DNA of 64,000 nt from Vallitalea okinawensis (GCF_002964605.1 NZ_PQDH01000007.1:186001-250000), one strand, 5' to 3'; shown: positions 37,493 to 46,473, counted from the first letter of the stretch. Program-made: numbers and translations. Notes: generated by a model not told the origin, from the letters alone.

Positions 37493-38851
37493 TTAGATAA
37501 CGTTATTAACTAAATTTTTCATCCATTTTTTCGAATAGGTGAGTTTTAATCCAATGAGTAACCTAACTATTTCCTCAATAGCAATTACTAAATATACAAT
37601 GTGAATGGGGAGTTTAAATACAAAGGCGGCAATGAACCCTAACGGTACACCTATGCCCCATATACCAAGTAATTCAAGATAAAGAGTTAATTTAGTTCTT
37701 CCTCCACTTCTTAGGATACCACCGCTAACAATCATATTAGATACTTTAACAAATAAAATAATACCGAATATGATTAGTATTTTGATCCCATGTTCTTTAA
37801 CCTCCTGTGATACATTAAATGCATTCACATAAAGACTAGAAAACAACATGATCAAAAGTCCTACTATTAAAGAACCCATTATACCTATACGTATAAATTT
37901 CTTTGAATATTCAAATGCTATATCATTTCTATTGGCTCCTAATTCTTTGCCTAGTATAATTCCAGTTGCACTACCTAGCCCTACGAAAAAAGCAATACAA
38001 AGTGATTGAATAGGATATGTAATTGTCATGGCTGCCACCTCATTGGTTCCCATTCTTCCATAAATCACCGAGAACATGGAATCACCTACAGCCCATATTC
38101 CCTCATTAAGTAATAGGGGACAAGTCGTCACTAAAAAACTTTTTATAAGATCCTTAGAACTGATACACATTTCTCTTACTGGAACAGCACAAGGATATTT
38201 TCTAATATACATTATGGTAATCAACACTGTACATTCTATTACGCGACTAATAGTGGTTGCTAAAGCAGCTCCTCGTACTCCTAATTGCGGTAATCCAAAT
38301 CTTCCAAATATCAATATATAATTTAATGCTGTATTGAGAAGCACAGACAATAACCCTATGTACATTGGGAGCCTAGCATTCTCTGTGCTTCTTAAAACAG
38401 ATGAATAGGTCATAACAAGAAACATGGGAAAAAACCCTATTGAAATGATCTTCATATAAGAACTGCCCTGTACAATAACATATTGATCTTGAGAAAAAAT
38501 TCCCATGATAGTTTGGGGGGCTATTAATGATAGTAAGGTAAATAGGGTCGTTATAAGCGTACCAAGCAATAATGTGCTACCTATTATTTGCCCGATATGT
38601 TTTGTACTCTGCTTCCCCCAAAATTGAGCTGTAAAGATGGAGGCTGCAGATGTGATCCCTCCAAGTGATAAAAATAATATGAAGGAAAATTTAGATCCTA
38701 ACCCAACTGCCGCTATGGATGTTTCCCCAAGCTGCCCAATCATAAACTGATCTATCATATTTAATGAAGCCTGAATCAAACTCTGTAAAGAAATAGGTAT
38801 AGCGATATTTAAAATTGTTCGAATATAATTTTTATCCTTTAGAATTCTCAT
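37493..38851 (-). CDS. MATE-family multidrug efflux transporter
   Basis: 452 residues with 12 membrane helices and the typical internal two-fold symmetry (ISLQSLIQASLNMIDQFMIGQLG at the start; MTITYPIQSLCIAFFVGLGSATGIILGKELG in the second half). Exports cationic drugs or metabolites using sodium or protons. It lies 30 bases downstream of the TrmB-type regulator and shares its promoter, so the regulator probably senses an exported compound. Confidence 0.92.
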   Translation of the reverse strand: MRILKDKNYIRTILNIAIPISLQSLIQASLNMIDQFMIGQLGETSIAAVGLGSKFSFILFLSLGGITSAASIFTAQFWGKQSTKHIGQIIGSTLLLGTLITTLFTLLSLIAPQTIMGIFSQDQYVIVQGSSYMKIISIGFFPMFLVMTYSSVLRSTENARLPMYIGLLSVLLNTALNYILIFGRFGLPQLGVRGAALATTISRVIECTVLITIMYIRKYPCAVPVREMCISSKDLIKSFLVTTCPLLLNEGIWAVGDSMFSVIYGRMGTNEVAAMTITYPIQSLCIAFFVGLGSATGIILGKELGANRNDIAFEYSKKFIRIGIMGSLIVGLLIMLFSSLYVNAFNVSQEVKEHGIKILIIFGIILFVKVSNMIVSGGILRSGGRTKLTLYLELLGIWGIGVPLGFIAAFVFKLPIHIVYLVIAIEEIVRLLIGLKLTYSKKWMKNLVNNVI

Positions 38852-38881
38852 GTCATCTTCACCATCCCCCTAGCAAACTTA

Positions 38882-39697
38882 TCATTCAAGTTTATTCTTT
38901 ATAATTTCATTATGACAATTCTCTTGTTCTAAGAGAGTGTTCAGTAACACTGATTGATCAACTACCTCTTTTCCATATATCTTATTTAACTTTAGGAGAT
39001 AAATATCATGGTGAATATGTTCTGCAACAATAGAAGCTAATAGCTTATTATCTGTAAAAGTACCTAAAAATTGTTGATGATTTTCACCGTTAGCAATAAG
39101 AGTTTTTTTATAATCAACTACAAGCATCATTCTCGTATCAGCCCCACAACTTGCTACCTCTATACCGTGTGAATAGAATTCTACCGGTATATCTTCTGTA
39201 TCGAATTTTGAAAAAGAGAAAACAATAATCCTAACCCCTCTTTTCTTTAACTCTCTCAATTCCTTAGAAAACAGTTGGAGGTTAAAGTCTGTATTCATAT
39301 AAACTTCTTCTTCTGCCATTAATAATAGCTCTTTAACCTTTAAAATTATATTGTCATACCCTTCTATATTCAAGTAACGCTCTTCAGTATCTTTTTGATT
39401 AACCTTTGATAGTTCATCTTTTAATATATCTGCAGATTGTATAAAATCTTTTTTCATATTATCGATTAAAACTTCAGGATTTTGAGCTTTATAAATACTG
39501 ACATCACCAGGTACTAAAGATACAATACCCCTTTTATATAGATTATCTAAAGCAGCATATATTGAAGATCTAGATAATTTTATTTTTTTAGCAATCTGAT
39601 AGCCCGATTGGTTAGGATATGTCAATAAAGTCACATATACCTCTGCTTCAGTTTTTGTAAAGTTTAATTTCTCTAACATCGATAAAATTTTCTCCAT
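38882..39697 (-). CDS. TrmB-family transcriptional regulator
   Basis: 271 residues. N-terminal winged helix-turn-helix (FTKTEAEVYVTLLTYPNQSGYQIAKKIKLSRSSIYAALDNL) and a TrmB-type C-terminal part with phospholipase D-like strands. TrmB proteins bind sugars or other small ligands and often repress the adjacent transporter. A perfect 10-3-10 palindrome at 39718-39740, just upstream and across the predicted transcription start, supports autorepression of the regulator-MATE operon. Confidence 0.88.
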   Translation of the reverse strand: MEKILSMLEKLNFTKTEAEVYVTLLTYPNQSGYQIAKKIKLSRSSIYAALDNLYKRGIVSLVPGDVSIYKAQNPEVLIDNMKKDFIQSADILKDELSKVNQKDTEERYLNIEGYDNIILKVKELLLMAEEEVYMNTDFNLQLFSKELRELKKRGVRIIVFSFSKFDTEDIPVEFYSHGIEVASCGADTRMMLVVDYKKTLIANGENHQQFLGTFTDNKLLASIVAEHIHHDIYLLKLNKIYGKEVVDQSVLLNTLLEQENCHNEIIKNKLE

Positions 39698-39717
39698 GAA
39701 CTTTCAACCCCATTCAT

Positions 39718-39740
39718 TAGTAGTACACGATGTACTACTA
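39718..39740. promoter_or_regulatory. Operator palindrome of the TrmB/MATE operon
   Basis: TAGTAGTACA and TGTACTACTA separated by CGA form a perfect 10-bp inverted repeat. It lies just downstream of the -10 box and should cover the transcription start, a classic repressor position. Confidence 0.75.
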
Positions 39741-39752
39741 CTTCTTGTTATT

Positions 39753-39781
39753 ATCTTATAATATAATTTTCCTATTGTCAA
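39753..39781 (-). promoter_or_regulatory. Promoter of the TrmB/MATE operon
   Basis: On the minus strand, -35 TTGACA (39776-39781), 17-bp spacer, -10 TAAGAT (39753-39758). Confidence 0.65.
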
Positions 39782-39800
39782 GGTTTTTCATCCTAAGTAA

Positions 39801-39826
39801 AAAAGCGAAGATTTCTCTTCGCTTTT
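39801..39826 (-). terminator. Terminator of the ferredoxin-fused permease operon
   Basis: AAAAGCGAAG-ATTTCT-CTTCGCTTTT, followed on the minus strand by T residues, seven bases after the permease stop codon. Confidence 0.85.
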
Positions 39827-39832
39827 CATCCC

Positions 39833-40534
39833 TTAATCTATGGCACCCATTGGACATTTTTCTTTCGATGATTGAATTTCTACTGGATTTACTTTACTTA
39901 AATTATCAATCTTTATTACTGCTTTCCCATTCTTCATTTCATATAGATTTGGATATTCTCTAGAACACAAACCACATCCCACACATAATTTCTCATCAAT
40001 TATTAACTGACCATCTTTATTTTTACTCTGCTCTACATCAATACTTTTTACGACGATTTTCATAATAAAAGCCATAATAAAGATAGATATAATGGTTAGA
40101 ATCCATCTTACCACCATGTATTGCATTCCCATAAATTTGGCCTCATTAATCAACATTGGAACTTTGACAACAGCCCACGAGCTTAGAATAATGACGATAT
40201 TTTGAATACTTGCTCCTTTATTTAAAAGCGTCTTACATACTGGAAATGCGGCATATATGGGCCCTGCTGATAGTGAACCAATAGCGAAGGAAAGAAGCTT
40301 ACCTTTAAAGCCTGATTGATCCCCTAATTTATCCATAATCACTTTTGTTGGAACCCAAGTTTGAATCATCGCTGTTAGTATAAAAATAGCCGGCATAATC
40401 TTTACCATTTCAATGAAATAGTACTTACTTTCACTTAACCCTTTAAGAGCTAATTCATAATCATACAAAAAAACAATAAGATACCCAACACATGAGAACA
40501 ATAAAATCTTATGACGTTTTACTAATTTCATCAT
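39833..40534 (-). CDS. Half permease (ArsP/YraQ DUF318-like) fused to a ferredoxin domain
   Basis: 233 residues. About five membrane helices with SGFKGKLLSFAIGSLSAGP, AAFPVCKTLLNKGAS and WAVVKVP, the signature of half of a DUF318-type permease. From residue 175 a small ferredoxin domain follows: DEKLCVGCGLC, then CPMGAI, four cysteines for one [4Fe-4S] cluster on the cytoplasmic side. The start overlaps the stop of the other half permease in ATGA, so the two are made together. The paralogue at 53594 has no ferredoxin domain. The transported species is unknown. Confidence 0.8.
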   Translation of the reverse strand: MMKLVKRHKILLFSCVGYLIVFLYDYELALKGLSESKYYFIEMVKIMPAIFILTAMIQTWVPTKVIMDKLGDQSGFKGKLLSFAIGSLSAGPIYAAFPVCKTLLNKGASIQNIVIILSSWAVVKVPMLINEAKFMGMQYMVVRWILTIISIFIMAFIMKIVVKSIDVEQSKNKDGQLIIDEKLCVGCGLCSREYPNLYEMKNGKAVIKIDNLSKVNPVEIQSSKEKCPMGAID

Positions 40535-41010
40535 GATAAGACCACCCCCACAGCTAATGCAATAACTATAGCGAATAAAAAGCTTAGAACATTTCTCTTA
40601 ATAGCAAAACTCTTACCAAAAGTTGAACTCTCCAGAGGAAATGTTACGAATCCAACCATTGTCAGAGTGGTCAGGAATGCAGTCAAGGTAACAAGTCCAG
40701 CGCCATTGGCTTTTAATGATCCAATTAGTGGAAAGGCTACAAATGCAGGTATCAAGGTAATGGTACCAACGATTGCCGCACCCAGTGTTGCAAAAAAACT
40801 ACTCTCAGTGCCTAATAAACTCTCTATCCTCTCTGGAGGAATAATAGCCAATATTAAGCCGATCAACAAGAGTATACCGATGATATCAGATAGCATACTT
40901 GACATCATTCCTTTTGCTTTCTTAATAGAATTTAGCGTTTTTGCTTTATCTTTATGTAGTGACACCACTAAAACAACGACTGTAGCAATAAGCAAAATAA
41001 TTGTTGTCAT
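40531..41010 (-). CDS. Half permease (ArsP/YraQ DUF318-like), first half
   Basis: 159 residues, about five membrane helices. SLLGTESSFFATLGAAIVG, PAFVAFPLIGSLKANGAG, TTLTMVGFVTFP match the first half permease at 53111 closely. The same glycine, proline and KGA-type pattern recurs in the second half protein, so the two halves are themselves ancient duplicates. Probably forms a heterodimeric transporter with the downstream product. AAAGGAGA before the ATG. Confidence 0.8.
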   Translation of the reverse strand: MTTIILLIATVVVLVVSLHKDKAKTLNSIKKAKGMMSSMLSDIIGILLLIGLILAIIPPERIESLLGTESSFFATLGAAIVGTITLIPAFVAFPLIGSLKANGAGLVTLTAFLTTLTMVGFVTFPLESSTFGKSFAIKRNVLSFLFAIVIALAVGVVLS

Positions 41011-41030
41011 GATCTTCTCCTTTCTAATCG

Positions 41031-41055
41031 TTAATGATTATAAAAAATTCATTAA
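41031..41055. promoter_or_regulatory. Inverted repeat upstream of the ferredoxin-linked permease operon
   Basis: TTAATGA (41031-41037) and TCATTAA (41049-41055), 11 bases apart, overlapping a TATAAT-like -10 box (41036-41041, minus strand). Related half-sites precede the adjacent Crp/Fnr gene. Confidence 0.4.
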
Positions 41056-41118
41056 TAGTTGTTATATTTATCTTAAATAATTCCATAAGTAAAAGCCGTA
41101 ATAGTTATTACGACTTCA

Positions 41119-41796
41119 TTATTTTTCTAATTCTAATTCAATTTTATCTACATCCAAAATCTTAATATAATCTTTGTTATATTCAATAAGCCCATCAGCC
41201 TTCATTCGAATTAATTCATTGGATAGTGCTGGTCTAGAAACGCCAAACATTTCAGCCATCTTAGTCCTAACTGCAACTTTTACCATCTTATCATTTTGGC
41301 GTTTATATTCCGTTAGCAAATAATGTGTAATTTTTTTTCGGATTGTTCCAAAGGATATAAACTTAACTTTCTCACTGAGATAGATTACCTGATTGGATAG
41401 AATCTTAACGAAATTTTCAAAGAAACCCCGATGTGCCATGCACATATCCCCTATATCTTTCTGTGATACAAATAATATTTCCGTTACTGTTTTACAGATG
41501 ATGGTACTTGGGTAATAGTTACAATCCGCAAATACTGTTGGGTTTCCAATAAGATCCCCTTTTTTTAAAGATCTCACCTGAAGGGTTTTTCCGGTTTCAT
41601 ACACTTTCTTAACAGCTACTTCTCCAGATAATATGATTCCTAGTGTTTTGATTGCATCCCCCTCTATGGCTACAACTTGATCCTTTGAAAACTTCTTGGA
41701 TATATAGTGATGCTCTTTAAGTAAACTCTCTATTTCATTGACTTTAAATCCCTCAAACAATGCACTATCTTGCAACTGCTTATAAATCCTTTCCAA
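41119..41796 (-). CDS. Crp/Fnr-family transcriptional regulator
   Basis: 225 residues. N-terminal cyclic-nucleotide-binding fold (about 15-120: DQVVAIEGDAIKTLGIILSGEVAV) and a C-terminal winged helix-turn-helix (KMAEMFGVSRPALSNELIRM). The start codon is TTG, preceded by GGGGGAAGG; no ATG lies in a suitable position. There is no N-terminal cysteine cluster like that of Fnr, so oxygen sensing by that route is unlikely. Upstream of and codirectional with the split permease operon, so it probably controls it. Confidence 0.85.
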   Translation of the reverse strand: MERIYKQLQDSALFEGFKVNEIESLLKEHHYISKKFSKDQVVAIEGDAIKTLGIILSGEVAVKKVYETGKTLQVRSLKKGDLIGNPTVFADCNYYPSTIICKTVTEILFVSQKDIGDMCMAHRGFFENFVKILSNQVIYLSEKVKFISFGTIRKKITHYLLTEYKRQNDKMVKVAVRTKMAEMFGVSRPALSNELIRMKADGLIEYNKDYIKILDVDKIELELEK

Positions 41797-41824
41797 GTAC
41801 CTTCCCCCATTTCAGAATTCTTTT

Positions 41825-41852
41825 AAATCATTATATCACAATTTAATGATTT
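41825..41852. promoter_or_regulatory. Inverted repeat upstream of the Crp/Fnr gene
   Basis: AAATCATTA (41825-41833) and TAATGATTT (41844-41852), 9-bp arms with a 10-base spacer, 29 bases before the TTG start. Candidate autoregulatory site. Confidence 0.45.
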
Positions 41853-41893
41853 AGTAAGCTTATTGCAACTGAGAGATTAATCCATTGTCCTTA

Positions 41894-42694
41894 TTATTTT
41901 CCTAACATTCTTAATATCTGTATAAAAGACGCTTGGACTTTTGGTTCGCTATATCTCAACTTAGGATTATTGGCTTCTACGGCTTCTATATACTTCTCTA
42001 TGATCGAATTATATCTTCCCACTTCAAATAAGCGTAAGAATCGGTTATCTTTATTCTTCATTCTCTTGATATCAGAATAGAAGTATGATTGTTTATTCAT
42101 CCATTTATATTTAGTTCTTAACATATGTTGGTTAAAGCCTGTAGCGTATAATCCTGGCTCAATAATAGATACTGTAATGTAAATGCCCTTTTTACTAAGC
42201 CTCTTCATTTCAGCCTGCAATGAACCAGCTATTGCTTCTAATGCATACTTTGTTGCAGCATAAGGTGATAAAAAAGGTATCGACATACGACCCGCTAAAG
42301 AAGTTATAAAGATTACTCTTCCTTCTTTTCTCTTCACCATATCTTTGAGCACTTCTTGAGTTATAGCTATATTTGAGAATACATTCGTTTCAAAGGTAGA
42401 ACGATATTTCTTTAACGGTACTTCTGCTACTGAACCACTCTCACCAATGGCAGCATTATTTATCAAAGTATCTATTTTATACTGATGAACCAACTGCCTA
42501 TGGCTTTTATTACGTATGTCTAATTTGAAGGCTTTGAGAGGTATTTTTTCTATTAAAGCTATTTTATTAAGAAGCTTAGCTTCTCTTTTATACTGCGTTG
42601 TTGCATAAACATGATGACCTCTATGCGCTAATGCAATCGCTGCCTCTCTCCCAAGGCCAGTACCCGAACCCGTTATTAACACATGCTTTTTCAT
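41894..42694 (-). CDS. Short-chain dehydrogenase/reductase
   Basis: 266 residues from the ATG at 42694 (GGAG six bases upstream; the ATG at 42706 has its AGG directly adjacent). Classical SDR: NAD(P)-binding TGSGTGLG (8-15), NNAA (79-82), catalytic S132, Y145 and K149 (YAATK). The substrate is not predictable from sequence. Monocistronic, next to the laccase pair but with its own ribosome binding site 66 bases downstream of it. Confidence 0.88.
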   Translation of the reverse strand: MKKHVLITGSGTGLGREAAIALAHRGHHVYATTQYKREAKLLNKIALIEKIPLKAFKLDIRNKSHRQLVHQYKIDTLINNAAIGESGSVAEVPLKKYRSTFETNVFSNIAITQEVLKDMVKRKEGRVIFITSLAGRMSIPFLSPYAATKYALEAIAGSLQAEMKRLSKKGIYITVSIIEPGLYATGFNQHMLRTKYKWMNKQSYFYSDIKRMKNKDNRFLRLFEVGRYNSIIEKYIEAVEANNPKLRYSEPKVQASFIQILRMLGK

Positions 42695-42772
42695 CTCAAT
42701 CTCCATCCTGAGTATTTTATTTAAATCAGCTATCTTTAATTAATTATTCCCAGGTTAAAGATATTTCACTCT

Positions 42773-44317
42773 CTAATTGAAGGGATCCATGACTATATAA
42801 GGGCGCATCATTTCGTGATCCTCATGTTCTAATATATGGCAATGCCATACATAACGACCTGTAAAGGGAATGAACCGGGTAATAAATCTTGTAATTTCTC
42901 CTGGATTAGCTTTTACAGTATCCTTCCATCCTCGTTCATTTAAATCAGGTAATCGGATAGGTCCAGTTGTAACAATTTCCCCTGTTTCTTTATAATAATC
43001 AAGATCAAAAGGTTGCCTATCCAATATAAGGAAGCTGACTAAATGTAAGTGTATGGGATGGGTTGAATTTGCGATATTGATCAGATTCCATACTTCAATA
43101 TCTCCTAACTTTGGCTCTATAGATATCGGTGCGGACCATTGCTCATTATCCAAGAGAAGAAAGGAACGACCATATTGATCTTTATTACTAACGAGAGTAA
43201 GGTAACGAATGACATTAGCTTGCGATTCTAACAATGGAATGATTTTTGTCAAGCGATAAGGTATCACACTCTCATCTGGACATTCAATTGGTAATGTTAC
43301 TTTGAATTGCATGATTTGACCCGTTGTTTCCTTATCTACCGGTGCACCATTAGGAAATGTGGCAGGTGCATCATTGGTAAGGATAATTTCTTCACCCCAA
43401 TACTGTGAGAAATCCAATATAACATCTGCCCGTTCTCCTGGTCCAAGTAAAATTTCTTCAGTCATTACTGGCGAATCTAGAAAACCATCATCTGTACCAA
43501 TCTGATAAAAAAGCTGTTTGGTAGATAATTTCATGTTATAGAATCTTGAATTAGATCCATTAACCATACGGAATCGATATTTTCTAGGTTCTACTTCTAA
43601 ATAGGGCCACACTTTACCGTTAACCAAGATATTATCGCCAAAAAAATGATTGACTATAGAAGGGTATACGCCAGGTATTGGTGGATCGGGTTCACTAGGG
43701 TAATAGAGGGAACCATCATCATTAAAACTTCTATCTTGAATTAATAGTGGCATTTCATAAGGTCCTCTAGGTAAATTGAGAAAAGCTTCACGAGGGTCAC
43801 GAATAATATAGACACCGGCTAATCCTGCATACACATTAAGCCTAGTTATCCCCATAGCATGTGAATGATACCATAGCGTAGCTCCTCTTTGTATATTGGG
43901 ATAGTCATATATCTTCCTTGAAAAATAAGGTCCTACTTCTTCATACCCATTAGTAAACCATGCTTCAGGATAACCATCACTTTCTGGTCTTACAACACCT
44001 CCATGTAAATGTATAACTGTTCGTACCCTTGGCTTATCAGCTTCAGCACCATGTATGGTTGTATCCACTGGTAATAAGTGTTTCTTTGGAAGTTCGTTCA
44101 TCCACTTTACTTTTATAGGTTTATATCTCTTTACATCAAAGATTGGTCCAGGATACTTCCCCTCAAATCCCCATACAGTAGTAGGCGGTAAATCCCTATG
44201 AAGTTTTTGTTCTATTTGTTGCATACGTACTTCATAATAAGGAATACCTTCCATTTCACCTATTGGCTCAATTGTATCTAATCGAGGCAGATCATCAACG
44301 TATTTAGCCAGCTTCAT
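42773..44317 (-). CDS. Multicopper oxidase, CotA-like laccase (copy 2)
   Basis: 514 residues. All four copper motifs are intact: HLHGG (from H103), WYHSH (H151, H153), HPIHLHL near 420 and HCHILEHEDHEM (H492-C493-H494, H498, axial M503), at nearly the same positions as in Bacillus CotA. No signal peptide, like CotA, a spore-coat laccase. Laccases oxidise phenols or metals and reduce O2 to water. About 80% similar by eye to its upstream neighbour, so a tandem duplicate. GTAGGAGGG precedes the ATG. Confidence 0.9.
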   Translation of the reverse strand: MKLAKYVDDLPRLDTIEPIGEMEGIPYYEVRMQQIEQKLHRDLPPTTVWGFEGKYPGPIFDVKRYKPIKVKWMNELPKKHLLPVDTTIHGAEADKPRVRTVIHLHGGVVRPESDGYPEAWFTNGYEEVGPYFSRKIYDYPNIQRGATLWYHSHAMGITRLNVYAGLAGVYIIRDPREAFLNLPRGPYEMPLLIQDRSFNDDGSLYYPSEPDPPIPGVYPSIVNHFFGDNILVNGKVWPYLEVEPRKYRFRMVNGSNSRFYNMKLSTKQLFYQIGTDDGFLDSPVMTEEILLGPGERADVILDFSQYWGEEIILTNDAPATFPNGAPVDKETTGQIMQFKVTLPIECPDESVIPYRLTKIIPLLESQANVIRYLTLVSNKDQYGRSFLLLDNEQWSAPISIEPKLGDIEVWNLINIANSTHPIHLHLVSFLILDRQPFDLDYYKETGEIVTTGPIRLPDLNERGWKDTVKANPGEITRFITRFIPFTGRYVWHCHILEHEDHEMMRPYIVMDPFN

Positions 44318-44349
44318 AACTCTATCCCTCCTACTCTACTCTGTTGCTA

Positions 44350-45903
44350 TTACTCCATAGTATCGTTTATTAATACTTCATAAGGTCGCATCATTTCGTG
44401 ATCCTCATGTTCTAATATGTGGCAATGCCATACATATAAGCCTGAAAAGGGTACAAATCGGGTAATAAACCTTGTAATTTCTCCTGGATTAGCCCTTACG
44501 GTATCTTTCCATCCTCTCTCATTCAAATCTGGTAACACGGCTGGTCCAGTCATAACGATTTCACCAGTTTCCTTAAAATGATCTACATCAAAAGGTTGCC
44601 TATCCAATATTAATAAGCTTACTAGGTGCAAATGAATTGGATGTGTTGAGTTAGCAACATTGATAAGATTCCAGACCTCGATATCACCTAGCTTGGGTGC
44701 TATGGATATTGGCTCCATCCACCTCTCGTCATCTAAGAGAAGAAAAGCTCTCCCATATTGATCTTCATTCCTAACAAGGGTCAGGTAACGTATTGTATCA
44801 GCTTCTGATTCTCGCAAAGGTATTATTTTAGTCAAACGATAGGGTATCCTGCTCCTATCTGGACATTTCAGTGGTACTGTTACTCTAAACTGCATAATTT
44901 GACCTGTTGTATCTTGATCAACAGGTTCACCATTAGGGAAAGATGAAGGTGCATCATTGGTTAAAACTATCTCTTCCCCCATTTGTCCTGAGAAATCCAA
45001 TATCACATCTGCTCGTTCAGCTGGGGCAAGTAAAATTTCCTCAGTCATTACTGGTGAATTAAGAAAACCATCATCGGTTCCAATTTGATAAAAGGGTTGA
45101 TTAGAAGAAAGCCGCATTCTATAAAAGCGTGAATTAGAACCATTGATTATACGAAACCGATACTTTCTTGGTTCTACTTCTAAGTACGGCCATACTTTGC
45201 CATTAACCAAAATGTTCTCTCCAAAAAAGTCGGATACAACTGATGGATCAACACCAGGAATAGGCGGATCTGGTTCACTAGGGTAATAAAGAGAGCCATC
45301 ATCATTGAAACTTCTATCTTGAATTAATAATGGCATTTCATAACAACCTATAGGTAGATTAAGAAAAGCCTCTCGGGGACTCCGTATGATATATGGTCCT
45401 GCTAACCCAGCATAGACATTAAGTCTCGTTATACCCATTGCATGGGAATGATACCACAACGTCGCACCTCTTTGTATATTGGGATAATCATAAATCTCCC
45501 TTTCAAAAAAAGGTCCCACTTCCTTATATCCATTTGTATACCATGCTTCTGGATAGCCGTCACTTTCTGGTTCAACTACACCCCCATGAAGATGTATCAC
45601 TGTACGAACTCTTGGCTCGTTAGGTCCCGCACCATGAATGGTTGTATCCACTGGTAGTAAATGCTTATCTGGAAGGTCATTGATCCATTTGACTTTAATA
45701 GGTTCATATCTATCTACATCAAAAACAGGACCAGGAAATTTTCCTTCAAATCCCCATACTGTAGTAGGAGGTAAATCTCTATGGAGCTTTTGCTTTACTT
45801 GGCGCATATGTACTTCGTAGTAAGGAACGCCGTCTAATTCACCTATTGGTTCAAGAGTATCTAATCGTGGTAGCGGATCAACATATTTAGTTAGCTTCAT
45901 CAT
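44350..45903 (-). CDS. Multicopper oxidase, CotA-like laccase (copy 1)
   Basis: 517 residues from the first of two ATG codons at 45903 (CAGGGGAATAGA upstream; nine further in-frame residues lack a site). Copper motifs HLHGG, WYHSH, HPIHLHL and HCHILEHEDHEMM are all present. Only 32 bases separate it from the second copy, so both are likely cotranscribed. Possible roles are coat pigmentation of spores, oxygen removal or metal oxidation; the sequence does not decide. Confidence 0.9.
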   Translation of the reverse strand: MMKLTKYVDPLPRLDTLEPIGELDGVPYYEVHMRQVKQKLHRDLPPTTVWGFEGKFPGPVFDVDRYEPIKVKWINDLPDKHLLPVDTTIHGAGPNEPRVRTVIHLHGGVVEPESDGYPEAWYTNGYKEVGPFFEREIYDYPNIQRGATLWYHSHAMGITRLNVYAGLAGPYIIRSPREAFLNLPIGCYEMPLLIQDRSFNDDGSLYYPSEPDPPIPGVDPSVVSDFFGENILVNGKVWPYLEVEPRKYRFRIINGSNSRFYRMRLSSNQPFYQIGTDDGFLNSPVMTEEILLAPAERADVILDFSGQMGEEIVLTNDAPSSFPNGEPVDQDTTGQIMQFRVTVPLKCPDRSRIPYRLTKIIPLRESEADTIRYLTLVRNEDQYGRAFLLLDDERWMEPISIAPKLGDIEVWNLINVANSTHPIHLHLVSLLILDRQPFDVDHFKETGEIVMTGPAVLPDLNERGWKDTVRANPGEITRFITRFVPFSGLYVWHCHILEHEDHEMMRPYEVLINDTME

Positions 45904-46094
45904 TCTATTCCCCTGTTTCATATAAAGCATCTAATATATTCATATTATGCTTCAACTTGTCTGTGAACATTTTTCAAAATTTTTTTCATTCAATGCTTAA
46001 GGTAATATGTAAACTCATTGTATTCAATGAATAAAAACATAAGGACAGGCTAATATAATACTGTATTTATATTTTAATTGAAAGGACAATGCTT

Positions 46095-46310
46095 ATGAAA
46101 ACTACAGATGAAATGATTACTACTATATTAACTACACCTTTATCTGAACAACAAAATGAACTTATTATAGACTTTTTGAAAGAAAATGATTTTAATTGCC
46201 TTGAAGATTTAGAAAGCTGTTTAGAAACAGTACCAGATCCAGATCTAACACAACTTTATAATGAACTATTCATGAATGAAGAGGAAGAGATTGTACAAGA
46301 TGAATGGTAA
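46095..46310 (+). CDS. Small acidic hypothetical protein
   Basis: 71 residues from the ATG at 46095 with AAAGGA eight bases upstream (an ATG two codons earlier is too close). Strongly acidic at the C-terminus (EEEEIVQDE), two cysteines (CLEDLESC), no membrane segment. A good terminator follows directly, so it is a real single-gene unit. Divergent from the laccase genes. I do not recognise the family. Confidence 0.65.
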   Translation: MKTTDEMITTILTTPLSEQQNELIIDFLKENDFNCLEDLESCLETVPDPDLTQLYNELFMNEEEEIVQDEW

Positions 46311-46318
46311 AATAACGG

Positions 46319-46347
46319 GATAAGGTGTATAAACCTTATCTTTTTTT
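46319..46347 (+). terminator. Terminator of the small acidic protein gene
   Basis: GATAAGGT-GTATAA-ACCTTATC followed by seven T, starting nine bases after the stop codon. Confidence 0.9.
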
Positions 46348-46473
46348 GAAAAAAAATATTTTGAAATTTCTAATCATAAGCATATTCAAAGGCTTGACCA
46401 CATATATATGTAGTGTAATTCCCACCAAGCTAAGATCTAGCAAAAATCTAAAAAAATATGAAGGAGTGTTTTT

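Noticed and set aside
40667-41080. 137-codon plus-strand open frame across the half permease gene
   Set aside because: Runs antisense to a clear permease coding sequence and past its start. No ribosome binding site or family resemblance.
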